DNA of 64,000 nt from Gemmatimonadetes bacterium SCN 70-22 (GTDB lineage: Bacteria > Gemmatimonadota > Gemmatimonadetes > Gemmatimonadales > Gemmatimonadaceae): positions 1 through 64,000 of the forward strand of contig MEDZ01000004.1 of NCBI GenBank assembly GCA_001724275.1. Reading direction: 5' to 3'. Every line of letters starts with the position of its first letter. Within the stretch, counting starts at the first letter, position 1. The position numbers were made by a program, and so were the translations under genes. The notes under the pieces were generated by a model. The model was not told the DNA's origin. It was given only the letters and a program-made list of their open reading frames with translations, and searched no databases. This document shows, piece by piece, positions 46,512 through 55,273 of the stretch.

Positions 46512-47021
46512 CTAACGCGCCGGCTCGTCCTGCGAGCGCAGCGCATCCCAGCGGGGGTCGTGCGTCGGCGCGCAGCTGCACGCGCCGAGGTTCAGGTCGG
46601 CTCCGCACTTGGGACACAACCCCTTGCAGTCCTCGCGGCAGGTCACGAGCGCGGGAACGGCCAGCAGCCATTGCTCCCGTACGGCCGGACGGAGGTCCAG
46701 GGTGTAGTCTCGTGCGTCGATCGGGTACACGTCGGGGTCATCGCTATCCTCGCCCCCCGGCTCGGCGAACAGGAGGTGCACCTCGTCGGCGACTGGTGTC
46801 GCGACGGCGGTAAGGCATCTCCGGCACTCGTCATGCGCCGTCCCCGCGAAGTGGCCGCTGAAGTAGAACCGCCCCGTCCCGGCGCTCGAGAGACGCCCCG
46901 TGACGTGGACTCCATTCGTCGGCCGCGCATCGCCTTCCTGCCATACGGCATCGTCGCCGGCCAGGACGCCATCGACCTGTGCCGCGTGCGATTCGAGAGA
47001 CCGGAGGTCAAAGGACAGCAT
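46512..47021 (-). CDS. DUF177 (YceD-like) protein
   Basis: A 169-residue member of the DUF177 family, which nearly always precedes rpmF and has been linked in plants and bacteria to 23S rRNA accumulation. The conserved cysteine part HDECRRCLTAVATPV (about 63) is present, and a C-terminal CREDCKGLCPKCGADLNLG metal-ribbon is typical. The ATG is at 47019-47021; the stop TAG at 46512-46514 falls in one of the recurrent GCCTAAC heptamers. Function here is inferred from position. Confidence 0.9.
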   Translation of the reverse strand: MLSFDLRSLESHAAQVDGVLAGDDAVWQEGDARPTNGVHVTGRLSSAGTGRFYFSGHFAGTAHDECRRCLTAVATPVADEVHLLFAEPGGEDSDDPDVYPIDARDYTLDLRPAVREQWLLAVPALVTCREDCKGLCPKCGADLNLGACSCAPTHDPRWDALRSQDEPAR

Positions 47022-47087
47022 AGCCCGGCAATTTAGACCTGCCGGGCTAGCGTATCAAGTGGCGATGGCCGTGGAACTTACGCCGCC

Positions 47088-47507
47088 TTACAGGAGCTCC
47101 GACTCGGCGAAGAAGAACCGGGCCTCGCGCGAGGCGTTCTCGTCCGAGTCGGACGCGTGGATCGCGTTCCGCTCCTTCGACTCCGCGTAGAGCTTCCGGA
47201 CCGTCCCCTCGGCCGCCTCGGCGGGATCCGTGGCCCCGATGACCCGGCGGAGTTCGCTCACGGCGTCGGTGCGCTCCAGCACGAGCGGCATGCACTTCCC
47301 GGACGTCATGAATGTCACCAGCGACCGGAAGAACGGACGCTCCCGGTGAACTCCGTAGAACTCTTCGGTCTGCGCCGTCGAGAGGTGCAGCACCCGGGCG
47401 GCGACGACCTTGAAGCCGGCCCCCTCGAGGTGCGCGATGATCTTCCCTGCCTTGCCGGCGCCGAAGGCGTCGGGCTTCACGATGGTCAGCGTGCGATTTC
47501 CAGACAT
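47088..47507 (-). CDS. ndk: Nucleoside diphosphate kinase
   Basis: Ndk equalises nucleoside triphosphate pools. The 139-residue protein begins NRTLTIVKPDAFGAGKAGKI and has the phospho-histidine in ERNAIHASDS (about residue 117). The ATG at 47505-47507 has no Shine-Dalgarno sequence: the coding strand just before it is a pyrimidine-rich run made of octamer repeats. It lies downstream of sucCD. Confidence 0.97.
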   Translation of the reverse strand: MSGNRTLTIVKPDAFGAGKAGKIIAHLEGAGFKVVAARVLHLSTAQTEEFYGVHRERPFFRSLVTFMTSGKCMPLVLERTDAVSELRRVIGATDPAEAAEGTVRKLYAESKERNAIHASDSDENASREARFFFAESELL

Positions 47508-47520
47508 GGTTCTGCGAGAA

Positions 47521-47583
47521 GACGAGAGGACGAGCAGACGAGAAGACGAGAGGACGAGAAGACGAGAAGACGAGAGGACGAGG
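47521..47583 (-). repeat. 8-bp tandem repeat in the ndk leader (about 8 copies)
   Basis: On the + strand GACGAGAG, GACGAGCA, GACGAGAA, GACGAGAG, GACGAGAA, GACGAGAA, GACGAGAG and a final GACGAGG follow each other without gaps. A further degenerate unit (TGCGAGAA) lies at 47513-47520. On the transcribed strand this reads as (CTCGTCTT/CTCGTCCT)n. It fills the space between sucD and ndk up to about 14 bases from the ndk ATG. Confidence 0.9.
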
Positions 47584-47660
47584 CGTTGCCACGGGGGCCG
47601 GTTTCCGGCGGGCGTGGTCCGCTCTCGTCTCCCCGCCTACCAAGCGTCGGCGAACTTGCG

Positions 47661-48533
47661 TCAGTTGAGTCGGGCCTTGACGAGCTCCACGAAGTCCATC
47701 GGGCGCTTGGCGACGCCCATGCCGGCCTCCAGGAACGCCTGGATCTTCTCCGCGGCGGTTCCGGCGGAGCCGGAGATGATGGCGCCGGCATGCCCCATCC
47801 GGCGCCCCGGCGGAGCGGTCTGGCCGGCGATGAAGCCGACGACGGGCTTGGTCATGTGCCGCTTCACGAACTCGGCGGCCTCCTGCTCGTCGGTTCCGCC
47901 GATCTCGCCCATCATGCACACCACCTTCGTGGCCGGGTCCTTCTCGAACGCCTCGAGTGCGTCGATGAAGTTGGTCCCGTTGATCGGGTCACCGCCAATG
48001 CCCACGCAGGTCGTCTGGCCAATGCCGGCGCGGGTCAGCTGGTAGACGACCTCGTACGTCAGGGTCCCCGAGCGCGACACCACGCCGACCGGCCCAGGCG
48101 TGCAGATGCGCCCCGGAATGATGCCGACCTTGGACTCGCCGGGCGTGATGAGCCCGGGGCAATTGGGGCCGAGGAGTCGCACCCCCCGCTCCTTCACGAA
48201 GGGGTAGACCCGCGTCATGTCGAGGACCGGGACGCCCTCGGTGATGGCGACGATGAGCTCGACCCCGGCGTCGGCCGCCTCGATGATCGCGTCGGCCGCG
48301 AACGGCGGCGGAACGTAGATGACCGACGTGTTGGCGCCGGTTGCCTGCACCGCATCGGCTACCGTGTTGTAGACCGGGACGGTGCCCTCGAACGTCTGTC
48401 CGCCCTTGCCTGGCGTGACGCCGGCGACGACGCGCGTGCCGTACTCGATCATCTGCTTCGTGTGGAACGAGCCGTCGCGCCCGGTGATCCCCTGCACGAG
48501 GAGGGTCGTGTCCTTCCCGATGAAGACGCTCAC
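47661..48533 (-). CDS. sucD: Succinyl-CoA synthetase alpha subunit
   Basis: SucD with SucC makes succinate and nucleoside triphosphate from succinyl-CoA. The 290-residue protein has the CoA-binding [37 protein letters not shown] and the phospho-histidine in [18 protein letters not shown]. The start is the GTG at 48531-48533, overlapping the sucC stop by four bases. Confidence 0.97.
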   Translation of the reverse strand: MSVFIGKDTTLLVQGITGRDGSFHTKQMIEYGTRVVAGVTPGKGGQTFEGTVPVYNTVADAVQATGANTSVIYVPPPFAADAIIEAADAGVELIVAITEGVPVLDMTRVYPFVKERGVRLLGPNCPGLITPGESKVGIIPGRICTPGPVGVVSRSGTLTYEVVYQLTRAGIGQTTCVGIGGDPINGTNFIDALEAFEKDPATKVVCMMGEIGGTDEQEAAEFVKRHMTKPVVGFIAGQTAPPGRRMGHAGAIISGSAGTAAEKIQAFLEAGMGVAKRPMDFVELVKARLN

Positions 48534-49675
48534 GCGGCCTGCCCTCCGGTTGCGAGTTCGACCGCCTTCTTCACCGCCTCGTCCATGTCGCTGGAGGCCG
48601 AGAAACCGTTCGCGGTCAGGATCTTCATCGCGATCTCCTCGTTGGTGCCGGTGAGGCGGATGACGATCGGCACCTTGAGTGGATTCTCCTTCGTGGCCGT
48701 CACGATGCCGTTGGCGACGTCGTCGGTACGCGTGATGCCGCCGAATATGTTGAACAGGATCGCCTTGACGCTGGGATCGGCCGTGATGATGCGCAGCGCG
48801 TTCACCACCTTTTCCGGGTTGGAGGAGCCGCCGATGTCGAGGAAGTTGGCGGGATCGCCGCCGTAGTACTTGACCAGGTCCATCGTGGCCATCGCGAGCC
48901 CCGCGCCGTTGACCACGCACCCGACATTGCCGTCGAGCTTGATGAAGGTGAGGTTCGCGTTGCGCGCCAGCACCTCGCTCGGGGCCTCGGCGCTCTCGTC
49001 GCGCAGCGCCGCGATGGCGGGACGGCGATCGAGCTCGTTGTCGTCGATGACCATCTTGGCGTCGACGGCGATGACGTCACCGGCCGGTGTCACCACCAGC
49101 GGGTTGATCTCGGCGAGCGAGCAGCCGCTCTGCATGAACGCCGTGTAGAGCTGCCCCATGATCCGGGCGGCGGCGCGCGCCTTGGCGAGGTCGTCGTACA
49201 GGAAGAACCCCAGGCGCATCGCCTGGAACGGCATGAGGCCGTAACGCGTGTCGATGGGAAGCTTGAGGATCTTGTCGGGGGTCGTGGCGGCGACCTCCTC
49301 GATGTCGATCCCGCCTGCCGGGCTCACCATGAAGACCGGCTTCTTGCTCGCGCGGTCGAGGATGATCCCGACGTAGGCCTCGCTCGCGATGTCGGCGGCC
49401 TCGGTCACCAGGACCTTCTGCACCGTGAGCCCCTTGATCTGCATGCCAAGGATGGCTTGCGCCTTCTCGCGCGCCTCGCCCGGCGTCTTCGCGAGCTTGA
49501 CTCCCCCGGCCTTGCCGCGACCGCCGGCATGCACCTGTGCCTTGACCACCACCATCTTGCCGATGCGGCGGGCGATCGCCTCGGCTTCGTCAGGCGTGGT
49601 GGCGGTCTCTCCGGGCGGGATCGGCACGCCGACCGCGCGAAGGATCTCCTTCGCCTGGTATTCGTGAATGTTCAC
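48530..49675 (-). CDS. sucC: Succinyl-CoA synthetase beta subunit
   Basis: SucC binds the nucleotide and succinate. The 381-residue ATP-grasp protein begins [20 protein letters not shown] and has [20 protein letters not shown], the [20 protein letters not shown] site and [16 protein letters not shown]. The start is a GTG at 49673-49675. The 163-base gap upstream (49676-49838) has no gene; it presumably carries the sucCD promoter. Confidence 0.97.
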   Translation of the reverse strand: MNIHEYQAKEILRAVGVPIPPGETATTPDEAEAIARRIGKMVVVKAQVHAGGRGKAGGVKLAKTPGEAREKAQAILGMQIKGLTVQKVLVTEAADIASEAYVGIILDRASKKPVFMVSPAGGIDIEEVAATTPDKILKLPIDTRYGLMPFQAMRLGFFLYDDLAKARAAARIMGQLYTAFMQSGCSLAEINPLVVTPAGDVIAVDAKMVIDDNELDRRPAIAALRDESAEAPSEVLARNANLTFIKLDGNVGCVVNGAGLAMATMDLVKYYGGDPANFLDIGGSSNPEKVVNALRIITADPSVKAILFNIFGGITRTDDVANGIVTATKENPLKVPIVIRLTGTNEEIAMKILTANGFSASSDMDEAVKKAVELATGGQAA

Positions 49676-49838
49676 GCGTTCTCCGACGTTGTGGACGCTG
49701 CCGCCGATGGGGGACGTCCCGGCCTGCTGCGAGGGAGCGGCGGCTCACCCTCACGATGCCGCGCGGCGCCCCGGGCGCGCGCGAATTGCGCCGCTGCACA
49801 GGCGCAGCCGCGCAAGCTACGGGGCCTCACGGACGGGT

Positions 49839-52316
49839 TCAAGGTTTTGCCGGGGTCGCGCGCAACAGGCGACCCAACGCATCGTAGGCACTGCCGAAGG
49901 CGCCAAGGTCGCCGCGCGCCAGCGCTTCCCGCATCTCGGCGTACAGCGCTTCCACGCGGGCGCGGAACTCCGTTGGCGTCAACGGCGCGCTGGGAACGGT
50001 CGGCACCGGGAGTCCGGCCGCGGCCGCGATCGTCACCCCAGTTCGCACGGTGTCACCAATCGCAACCGCCACCAGCCGAACCACCGGGCTGCCGTCGCTC
50101 CGGCGGGCATACGCCGTCTGAAGAAAGGCCGCACCGCCGGCGTACGGGATGACGCGCACCGGCCCGCGCACGAGGGGGGCTTCGCGCGCGGCGCCTCCCT
50201 GGGAGGCCGAGTCGATGGCACGATGCAGCTTGTCGACGATCGTCCCCCAGCGGGGCCCGAGCCGAGGGGCCGCCTCCCAGCGGACGTCATAGTCGGCACC
50301 ACCGCTGGCGACGACCACACCCCGCACACGATCCGCGCCGTCGAGGACGGGATAGGCGATGGACAGCTTCCCGCTGAGCGGGTCGACGAAGGGGGGCACG
50401 CCGCCGCCCGCGAAGGTCGTGTCTCCTCCCGGTTGCAGGGGGAGATGCGACGGCGGGGCATTCTCGCCGCGCGTCCCCACGCGGGCGAAGATCCGTGCGT
50501 GCAGCTGCGCCCCCTCGGGAGGCGGGACGACCTGGTCCGTCAGTTCCCGGTCGAGCGCCGAGGCCGCGACGAAGAGGCGCGGAAAGCGCCGCATCCACGA
50601 CGTCGTGATCGGATCGGGCGCCGGATCGGCGATGGCGAAGACTCGCCCGGTATGGGCACTGACGATGGCGACGCCCGCATGCTGGAAGTAACGCGCCTCC
50701 TCGCCCAGGACACGCACCGGGTCGCTGAGCGGGTAGAACGCCGAGGCCGCATACAGGGGAACGCTCCAGAAGAGCGAATCGCGATGGATGATGGGCGAGA
50801 CGCTTCCTCCCTGCAGGAAGAAGGGGAAGATGCGTCGCACGCGGCGCCGCACGTCGCGGATCATCACGAGGCGCCCGCCGTCGCGGGCCGCATCGGCCCC
50901 GAGGAGCTGTGGATCCTGGAGGCGCCAGGCGTGGGCGAGTCGCGCGCCGAAGTCGTCGAGCCGGGGCGCCGCGACGCTGCCTGTCGAGTCGCGCACCAGG
51001 CGATAACCCGGAGCTGCGTCGAGGACCAGGACGGGGGGGAGCGGGAGCTCGCCGCCCCGGCCGCCGTCGCTGACGGGATCGCCCTGGTCGGTCACCATGT
51101 CCGCCTCGACGCGCACCGCGCTCCACGGCGCCGGCGTTGCGGCGGCATCGGCGCCCATCGGCTCCTCGACGATGATCGACTGCAGGCGCCCCGCCCGTCC
51201 ATCCCAGCCGAGCGAGGCGTGCTGCATCCCTCCGCGCCGCTCGCGCGCCACGGCACGCGTGAGCGCAGGAGAATCCCACAGCGCCGCGCCGCGGAGCGAC
51301 TCTCGAACGCTGCCCTGATCCCCGAGCGTGTCCGGCCGCACCACGCGATCGACCGCGTAGGCGCGACGGGTATAGGCGGCACGCGTCTTCAGGTACGGGG
51401 CGTCGCGCAGCTCCTGGTCGACCGGCGTCAGGTACCGCTCGGCCACGGCCGGGAGCAGCTGGCGGAGGGAGAGCGCCAGCAGGAGGGCGGCGCTCACCGC
51501 CGCGAAGGCGATGCGGAACTGACCCACCCACCCCGACCAGAGCAGGAGCATGGCCGCGGCCACGGTGCCCAGCGCCAGGGCGAGGCTCGCGGGAATGCCG
51601 ACTCGATGGTCGATGGCGTTGAACGTTCCCTGTGCCCCGCTCCCCTCGAGGAGGAGCCGGTAGGCGTCGAGGCGATAGCTCCACGCAAGGATCACCAGCA
51701 GTGCCGCGCCGAGGGCGAAGAAATGCCGGCGCACGTATGCCGTGATGCGCAGTCGCCCCCCTTCCCATCGCAGGCTCGGCGTGAGCGCATACAGGCACGT
51801 CACCACGAACGTGACGGCGAGGACGGCGATGAGCGACCACAGGTGGAACTCGGCTTCGAGCGGGAGCCAATACACCCAGAAGGCGAGGTCGAACTGGAAG
51901 TACGGGTCGCTCTCGCGAAACGCTTCTCCGTGCCGCACGAGGTCGACGGAGGCCCAGTCGCCGTGCGGGAGGGCCAGGAGGAGCCCCAGCGCGAGGGAGA
52001 GGGCGACGACCGCGACATCGAGGTAGCGCCCCGGGACTTCCTCCCCGATTTCCAGGTTGCCGACGCGGCGCGGCAGGACGAGCGAGACGACGGAGTGCCT
52101 GACGGCGTACAGGTTGATGAAGACGAACGTCGCCCCGACGGCGAATGCCGACCCGCGAAGGATCACGAGGTCGATGGCGCGGGCACGCCACACGTCCGCC
52201 GCTCCGAGTGCGTCGAACCACAGGTAATCGACATACCATCCGGCCACCACGCGCCCGACCAGCAGGAGCGCGGCGACGGCCAGCGTTGCACCGAGGAGCC
52301 AGCGGCGCCCGCTCAC
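49839..52316 (-). CDS. UPF0182 family large membrane protein
   Basis: An 825-residue protein of the UPF0182 (COG1615) family, whose function is not established. About seven hydrophobic helices fill residues 5-290 (e.g. WYVDYLWFDALG after the first, and FQFDLAFWVYWLPLEAEFHL). A long extracytoplasmic part follows, with PYLKTRAAYTRRAYAVDRVV, and a Pro-rich C-terminal helix region. The GTG at 52314-52316 is used, one base from the stop of the phosphomannomutase gene. Confidence 0.9.
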   Translation of the reverse strand: MSGRRWLLGATLAVAALLLVGRVVAGWYVDYLWFDALGAADVWRARAIDLVILRGSAFAVGATFVFINLYAVRHSVVSLVLPRRVGNLEIGEEVPGRYLDVAVVALSLALGLLLALPHGDWASVDLVRHGEAFRESDPYFQFDLAFWVYWLPLEAEFHLWSLIAVLAVTFVVTCLYALTPSLRWEGGRLRITAYVRRHFFALGAALLVILAWSYRLDAYRLLLEGSGAQGTFNAIDHRVGIPASLALALGTVAAAMLLLWSGWVGQFRIAFAAVSAALLLALSLRQLLPAVAERYLTPVDQELRDAPYLKTRAAYTRRAYAVDRVVRPDTLGDQGSVRESLRGAALWDSPALTRAVARERRGGMQHASLGWDGRAGRLQSIIVEEPMGADAAATPAPWSAVRVEADMVTDQGDPVSDGGRGGELPLPPVLVLDAAPGYRLVRDSTGSVAAPRLDDFGARLAHAWRLQDPQLLGADAARDGGRLVMIRDVRRRVRRIFPFFLQGGSVSPIIHRDSLFWSVPLYAASAFYPLSDPVRVLGEEARYFQHAGVAIVSAHTGRVFAIADPAPDPITTSWMRRFPRLFVAASALDRELTDQVVPPPEGAQLHARIFARVGTRGENAPPSHLPLQPGGDTTFAGGGVPPFVDPLSGKLSIAYPVLDGADRVRGVVVASGGADYDVRWEAAPRLGPRWGTIVDKLHRAIDSASQGGAAREAPLVRGPVRVIPYAGGAAFLQTAYARRSDGSPVVRLVAVAIGDTVRTGVTIAAAAGLPVPTVPSAPLTPTEFRARVEALYAEMREALARGDLGAFGSAYDALGRLLRATPAKP

Positions 52317-52317
52317 G

Positions 52318-53685
52318 TCAGGGGGTCACGCCCTGTGAGCGAAGCCACCCTTCCATCTCGGCACGGATCGTCGCCAGGCGCTCCGGGGTGAGCGCCTCGT
52401 AGCGGGTGACCAGGATCGGTTGCGTGTTGCTGGCGCGGATCAAGCCCCACCCATCGCCGAACAGGACGCGAACGCCATCCACGTCGATCACGTCGTGCGT
52501 CGCCTTGAAGTGACGTGCGGCCGCCTCCACCAACGCGAACTTGCGGTCGTCACCGCATTCCACGCGAATCTCCGGCGTGGCGTGGAAGACCGGGACGTCG
52601 GCGAGGAGCTCGCGGACCGACTTGCCGCTGTCGGCCACGATGCGCAGCAGGCGCGCCGCACCGTACAGGGCATCGTCGTGGCCGTAGAACCCTTCGGCGA
52701 AGAACATGTGCCCCGACATCTCGCCGGCGACCGGTGCGTGCAGCGATTTCATCTTCTCCTTGATGAGGGAGTGTCCGGTCTTCCACATCACCGGGTCTCC
52801 CCCCGCCTTGCGGATCGCGTCGGGCAGTGCCTGCGAGCACTTCACGTCGAAGATGATCGGCTGCCCCGCCCCGGTGCGCGCCAGGACGTCGCGAGCGTAG
52901 AGGATGAGGACGTGATCGCCCCAGATGACGGTGCCGTCTCCGTCCACGACCCCGATGCGGTCCGCATCGCCGTCGAAGGCGATGCCGAGGTCGGCGCGCT
53001 CGTCGCGGACCGCCCTAATAAGGTCGTGCAAGTTCTCGACGACGGTCGGGTCGGGGTGGTGGTTCGGGAAGGTGCCGTCGCTCTCGCAGAAGATGTAACG
53101 TCCCTGCACCCCAAGCCGGGAAAACAGGGCCTCGGCCACCAGGGCCCCTGCCCCGTTCCCGGCGTCGACCACGACCTTGAGCGGGCGCGAGAGCCGTCCC
53201 GTCCGGGCGACCACGTCGTCGATGTACGGGGCGATCACCTCGGCGCGGCGGACCGTGCCGGTCCCGCTCGGGAACGTTCCCGCCCGGATGAACGAGAGGA
53301 GTCCCTGGATCCCGGCACCGTGGAGCGAGTCGCTCCCCACACACAGCTTGAACCCGTTGTACTCGGGGGGGTTGTGGGATCCGGTGATCTGGATGCCCCC
53401 GATCACCGGGAGCTTGTGCAGGCTCCAGTACAGGAGCGGCGTGGGGACGACGCCGATGTCGACGACGTCGACGCCGGCGCCGGTGAGGCCGTGCACGAGG
53501 GCGTCGCGCAGCGAGGTGCCCGAGGGGCGGTTGTCTCGGCCGACGGCCACCGCGCCCCGGAGGTCATGGGCCGCCAGGTGCGCCGCGTAGGCCTGTCCGA
53601 TCGCGAATGTCGCCTCGGCCGTCAGGTCGTGCCCGACGATGCCGCGAATGTCGTACTGCCTGAAGATCGCTGCGTCGATGGCCAT
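52318..53685 (-). CDS. Phosphomannomutase/phosphoglucomutase
   Basis: A 455-residue alpha-D-phosphohexomutase that interconverts hexose 1- and 6-phosphates for sugar nucleotides. The four domains are visible: YDIRGIVGHD near the N terminus, the phosphoserine loop QITGSHNPPEYNGFK (serine about 103), the metal loop IAFDGDADRIGVVDGDG, the sugar loop GEMSGHMFF, and the phosphate-binding loop RASNTQPILVTRYEA. It is likely the ManB/AlgC type, feeding the glycosyltransferases downstream; glucose versus mannose use is not decided. Confidence 0.93.
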   Translation of the reverse strand: MAIDAAIFRQYDIRGIVGHDLTAEATFAIGQAYAAHLAAHDLRGAVAVGRDNRPSGTSLRDALVHGLTGAGVDVVDIGVVPTPLLYWSLHKLPVIGGIQITGSHNPPEYNGFKLCVGSDSLHGAGIQGLLSFIRAGTFPSGTGTVRRAEVIAPYIDDVVARTGRLSRPLKVVVDAGNGAGALVAEALFSRLGVQGRYIFCESDGTFPNHHPDPTVVENLHDLIRAVRDERADLGIAFDGDADRIGVVDGDGTVIWGDHVLILYARDVLARTGAGQPIIFDVKCSQALPDAIRKAGGDPVMWKTGHSLIKEKMKSLHAPVAGEMSGHMFFAEGFYGHDDALYGAARLLRIVADSGKSVRELLADVPVFHATPEIRVECGDDRKFALVEAAARHFKATHDVIDVDGVRVLFGDGWGLIRASNTQPILVTRYEALTPERLATIRAEMEGWLRSQGVTP

Positions 53686-53712
53686 GGGCGCGTGAAGGTG
53701 CCGTAAACGAGT

Positions 53713-53733
53713 CGGGGCCGCGTCGCGGCCCCG
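53713..53733 (-). terminator. Terminator hairpin after nuoN
   Basis: A perfect palindrome CGGGGCCGCG with CGCGGCCCCG lies seven bases beyond the nuoN stop in the direction of transcription and is followed on the - strand by GACTCGTTTACGG. It probably ends the complex I operon before the phosphomannomutase gene. The T tract is short. Confidence 0.65.
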
Positions 53734-53739
53734 CTCAGG

Positions 53740-55272
53740 TCAGTGTCCGGGAAGCGCGGCCGTCCGCGAGTCGGCCGCGTCGGGCGCCGCCGCCCGGCCT
53801 AACGAGCTCGAGGCCTTGGCCAGCCGCACGACCGGGTTGGGATACACGCCGAACAGCAGGAGCAACGCCACCGAGCCGACGACGACGGCGCGCGTCAGCG
53901 CCGGCATCGCCGGAACGCTCGGCGCGTCGGGGGCGCGCTGCTTCATGAACATCACCATCACCACGTAGAGGTAATAGCCCGCGGAGATCGTCGACGTGAG
54001 GACGAGGAGGACGGCCAGTCGAACCTGCGGCGCGGGGGCCTGGATGGCGGCCTGCAAGACGTACCACTTGGCCAGGAAGCCCATCCCGCCGAACACCGGG
54101 AAGCCGAGGAGCGCGAGCATGAAGACCATCATCCCGATCGAGAGCCCCGGGTTGGAATGCCACAGCCCATGGAAGTCCTCGATGCGGTCGCCCGGCGCCC
54201 CCGACCGCCCCACCGCGATGATGACCGCGAAGGCCCCCATCGTCGCCAGCGTGTACGCCACCAGGTAGAAGAGGAACGCCGTGGCCGCCTGCGGCGTCCC
54301 GGCGGCGAGGGCCACGAGGATGAAGCCCGTGTGGGCGATGCTGGAGTAGGCCAGCATGCGCTTCAGGTTCTTCTGCTGCAGGGCGATGATGTTGCCGGCG
54401 AGCATCGTGACCGCAGCCAGCCACCAGACCGCCTTGTGCCACTCGGAGTACACGCCGGGGAAGGCCTCGAGCCAGACGCGCAGGAGGGCAGCGAAGGCGG
54501 CGGCCTTCACCCCGGCGGCCATGTAGGCCGAGATGGGGGTCGGCGCCCCCTCGTACACGTCGGGCGCCCACATGTGGAACGGCGCGGCCGCCAGCTTGAA
54601 GCCGAAGCCGATCAACAGGAGCGCGACGCCGACCAGGAGCATCGGCGACTTGGCGAGCCCCAGCGTCGTGATGCGCTCGCCAATCTCGGTCAGGTTGGTG
54701 GTCCCGGTGGCCCCGTACACGAGCGCGATGCCGTACAGCAGAAAGCCGGTCGCGAAGGCGCCAAGCAGGAAGTACTTCAGCGACCCTTCGGCGGAGCGGG
54801 GGTTCCGCCGGTCGAGCCCGGCCAGCACGTACACGGCGATCGACATCAGCTCGATGCCGAGGAAGAGGACCATGAGGTCGCGGGCCGCCGCCATGACCAT
54901 CATCCCGCCGGTGGCGAAGATGGTGAGGACGTGCGCCTCGCCGGCAAGGATTCCCTCGCGCTCGTTGTAGTCCACCGCGAGCATGAGCGTGATGATGGCC
55001 GCCAGCAGGAAGAGCGCGTCGGCGGCCCAGCGGAAGCCGTCCACGGCAATCACGCCGTTCAACGCCGAGAGGCCGCGTGTGGCGGTGAAGGCGACCGTCC
55101 CGAGGACGATGACCGCGAGCCCGAGGGCGGCCATCCCCACGTTCCGCTGGCGGGCGGCGGATTCGGGCCCCCACGCGGCGACCAGCATCAGGATCATCGC
55201 GCCGCCCAGCAGGATGAGGTCCGGGCCGAGCGCCATCGTCAGCTGCGACGGGATCGAGAGATCGTATTGCAT
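53740..55272 (-). CDS. nuoN: NADH-quinone oxidoreductase subunit N
   Basis: An antiporter-like membrane subunit of complex I. The 510-residue protein has about fourteen helices, with conserved lysines in LGIELMSIAVYVLAGLDRRN and the FKLAAAPFHMWAPDVYEGAP and LAYSSIAHTGFILVALAAGT segments. It starts with an ATG two bases from the nuoM stop and is the last gene of the nuo set. Confidence 0.96.
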   Translation of the reverse strand: MQYDLSIPSQLTMALGPDLILLGGAMILMLVAAWGPESAARQRNVGMAALGLAVIVLGTVAFTATRGLSALNGVIAVDGFRWAADALFLLAAIITLMLAVDYNEREGILAGEAHVLTIFATGGMMVMAAARDLMVLFLGIELMSIAVYVLAGLDRRNPRSAEGSLKYFLLGAFATGFLLYGIALVYGATGTTNLTEIGERITTLGLAKSPMLLVGVALLLIGFGFKLAAAPFHMWAPDVYEGAPTPISAYMAAGVKAAAFAALLRVWLEAFPGVYSEWHKAVWWLAAVTMLAGNIIALQQKNLKRMLAYSSIAHTGFILVALAAGTPQAATAFLFYLVAYTLATMGAFAVIIAVGRSGAPGDRIEDFHGLWHSNPGLSIGMMVFMLALLGFPVFGGMGFLAKWYVLQAAIQAPAPQVRLAVLLVLTSTISAGYYLYVVMVMFMKQRAPDAPSVPAMPALTRAVVVGSVALLLLFGVYPNPVVRLAKASSSLGRAAAPDAADSRTAALPGH

Positions 55273-55273
55273 C

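Noticed and set aside
47521-47583. Possible CRISPR array
   Set aside because: Units are 8 bases, directly adjacent, with no spacers and no cas genes.
49668-52391. 907-codon + strand frame opposite UPF0182
   Set aside because: Shadow of a recognised membrane protein; composition is Arg/Glu/His/Pro-rich with no motif.
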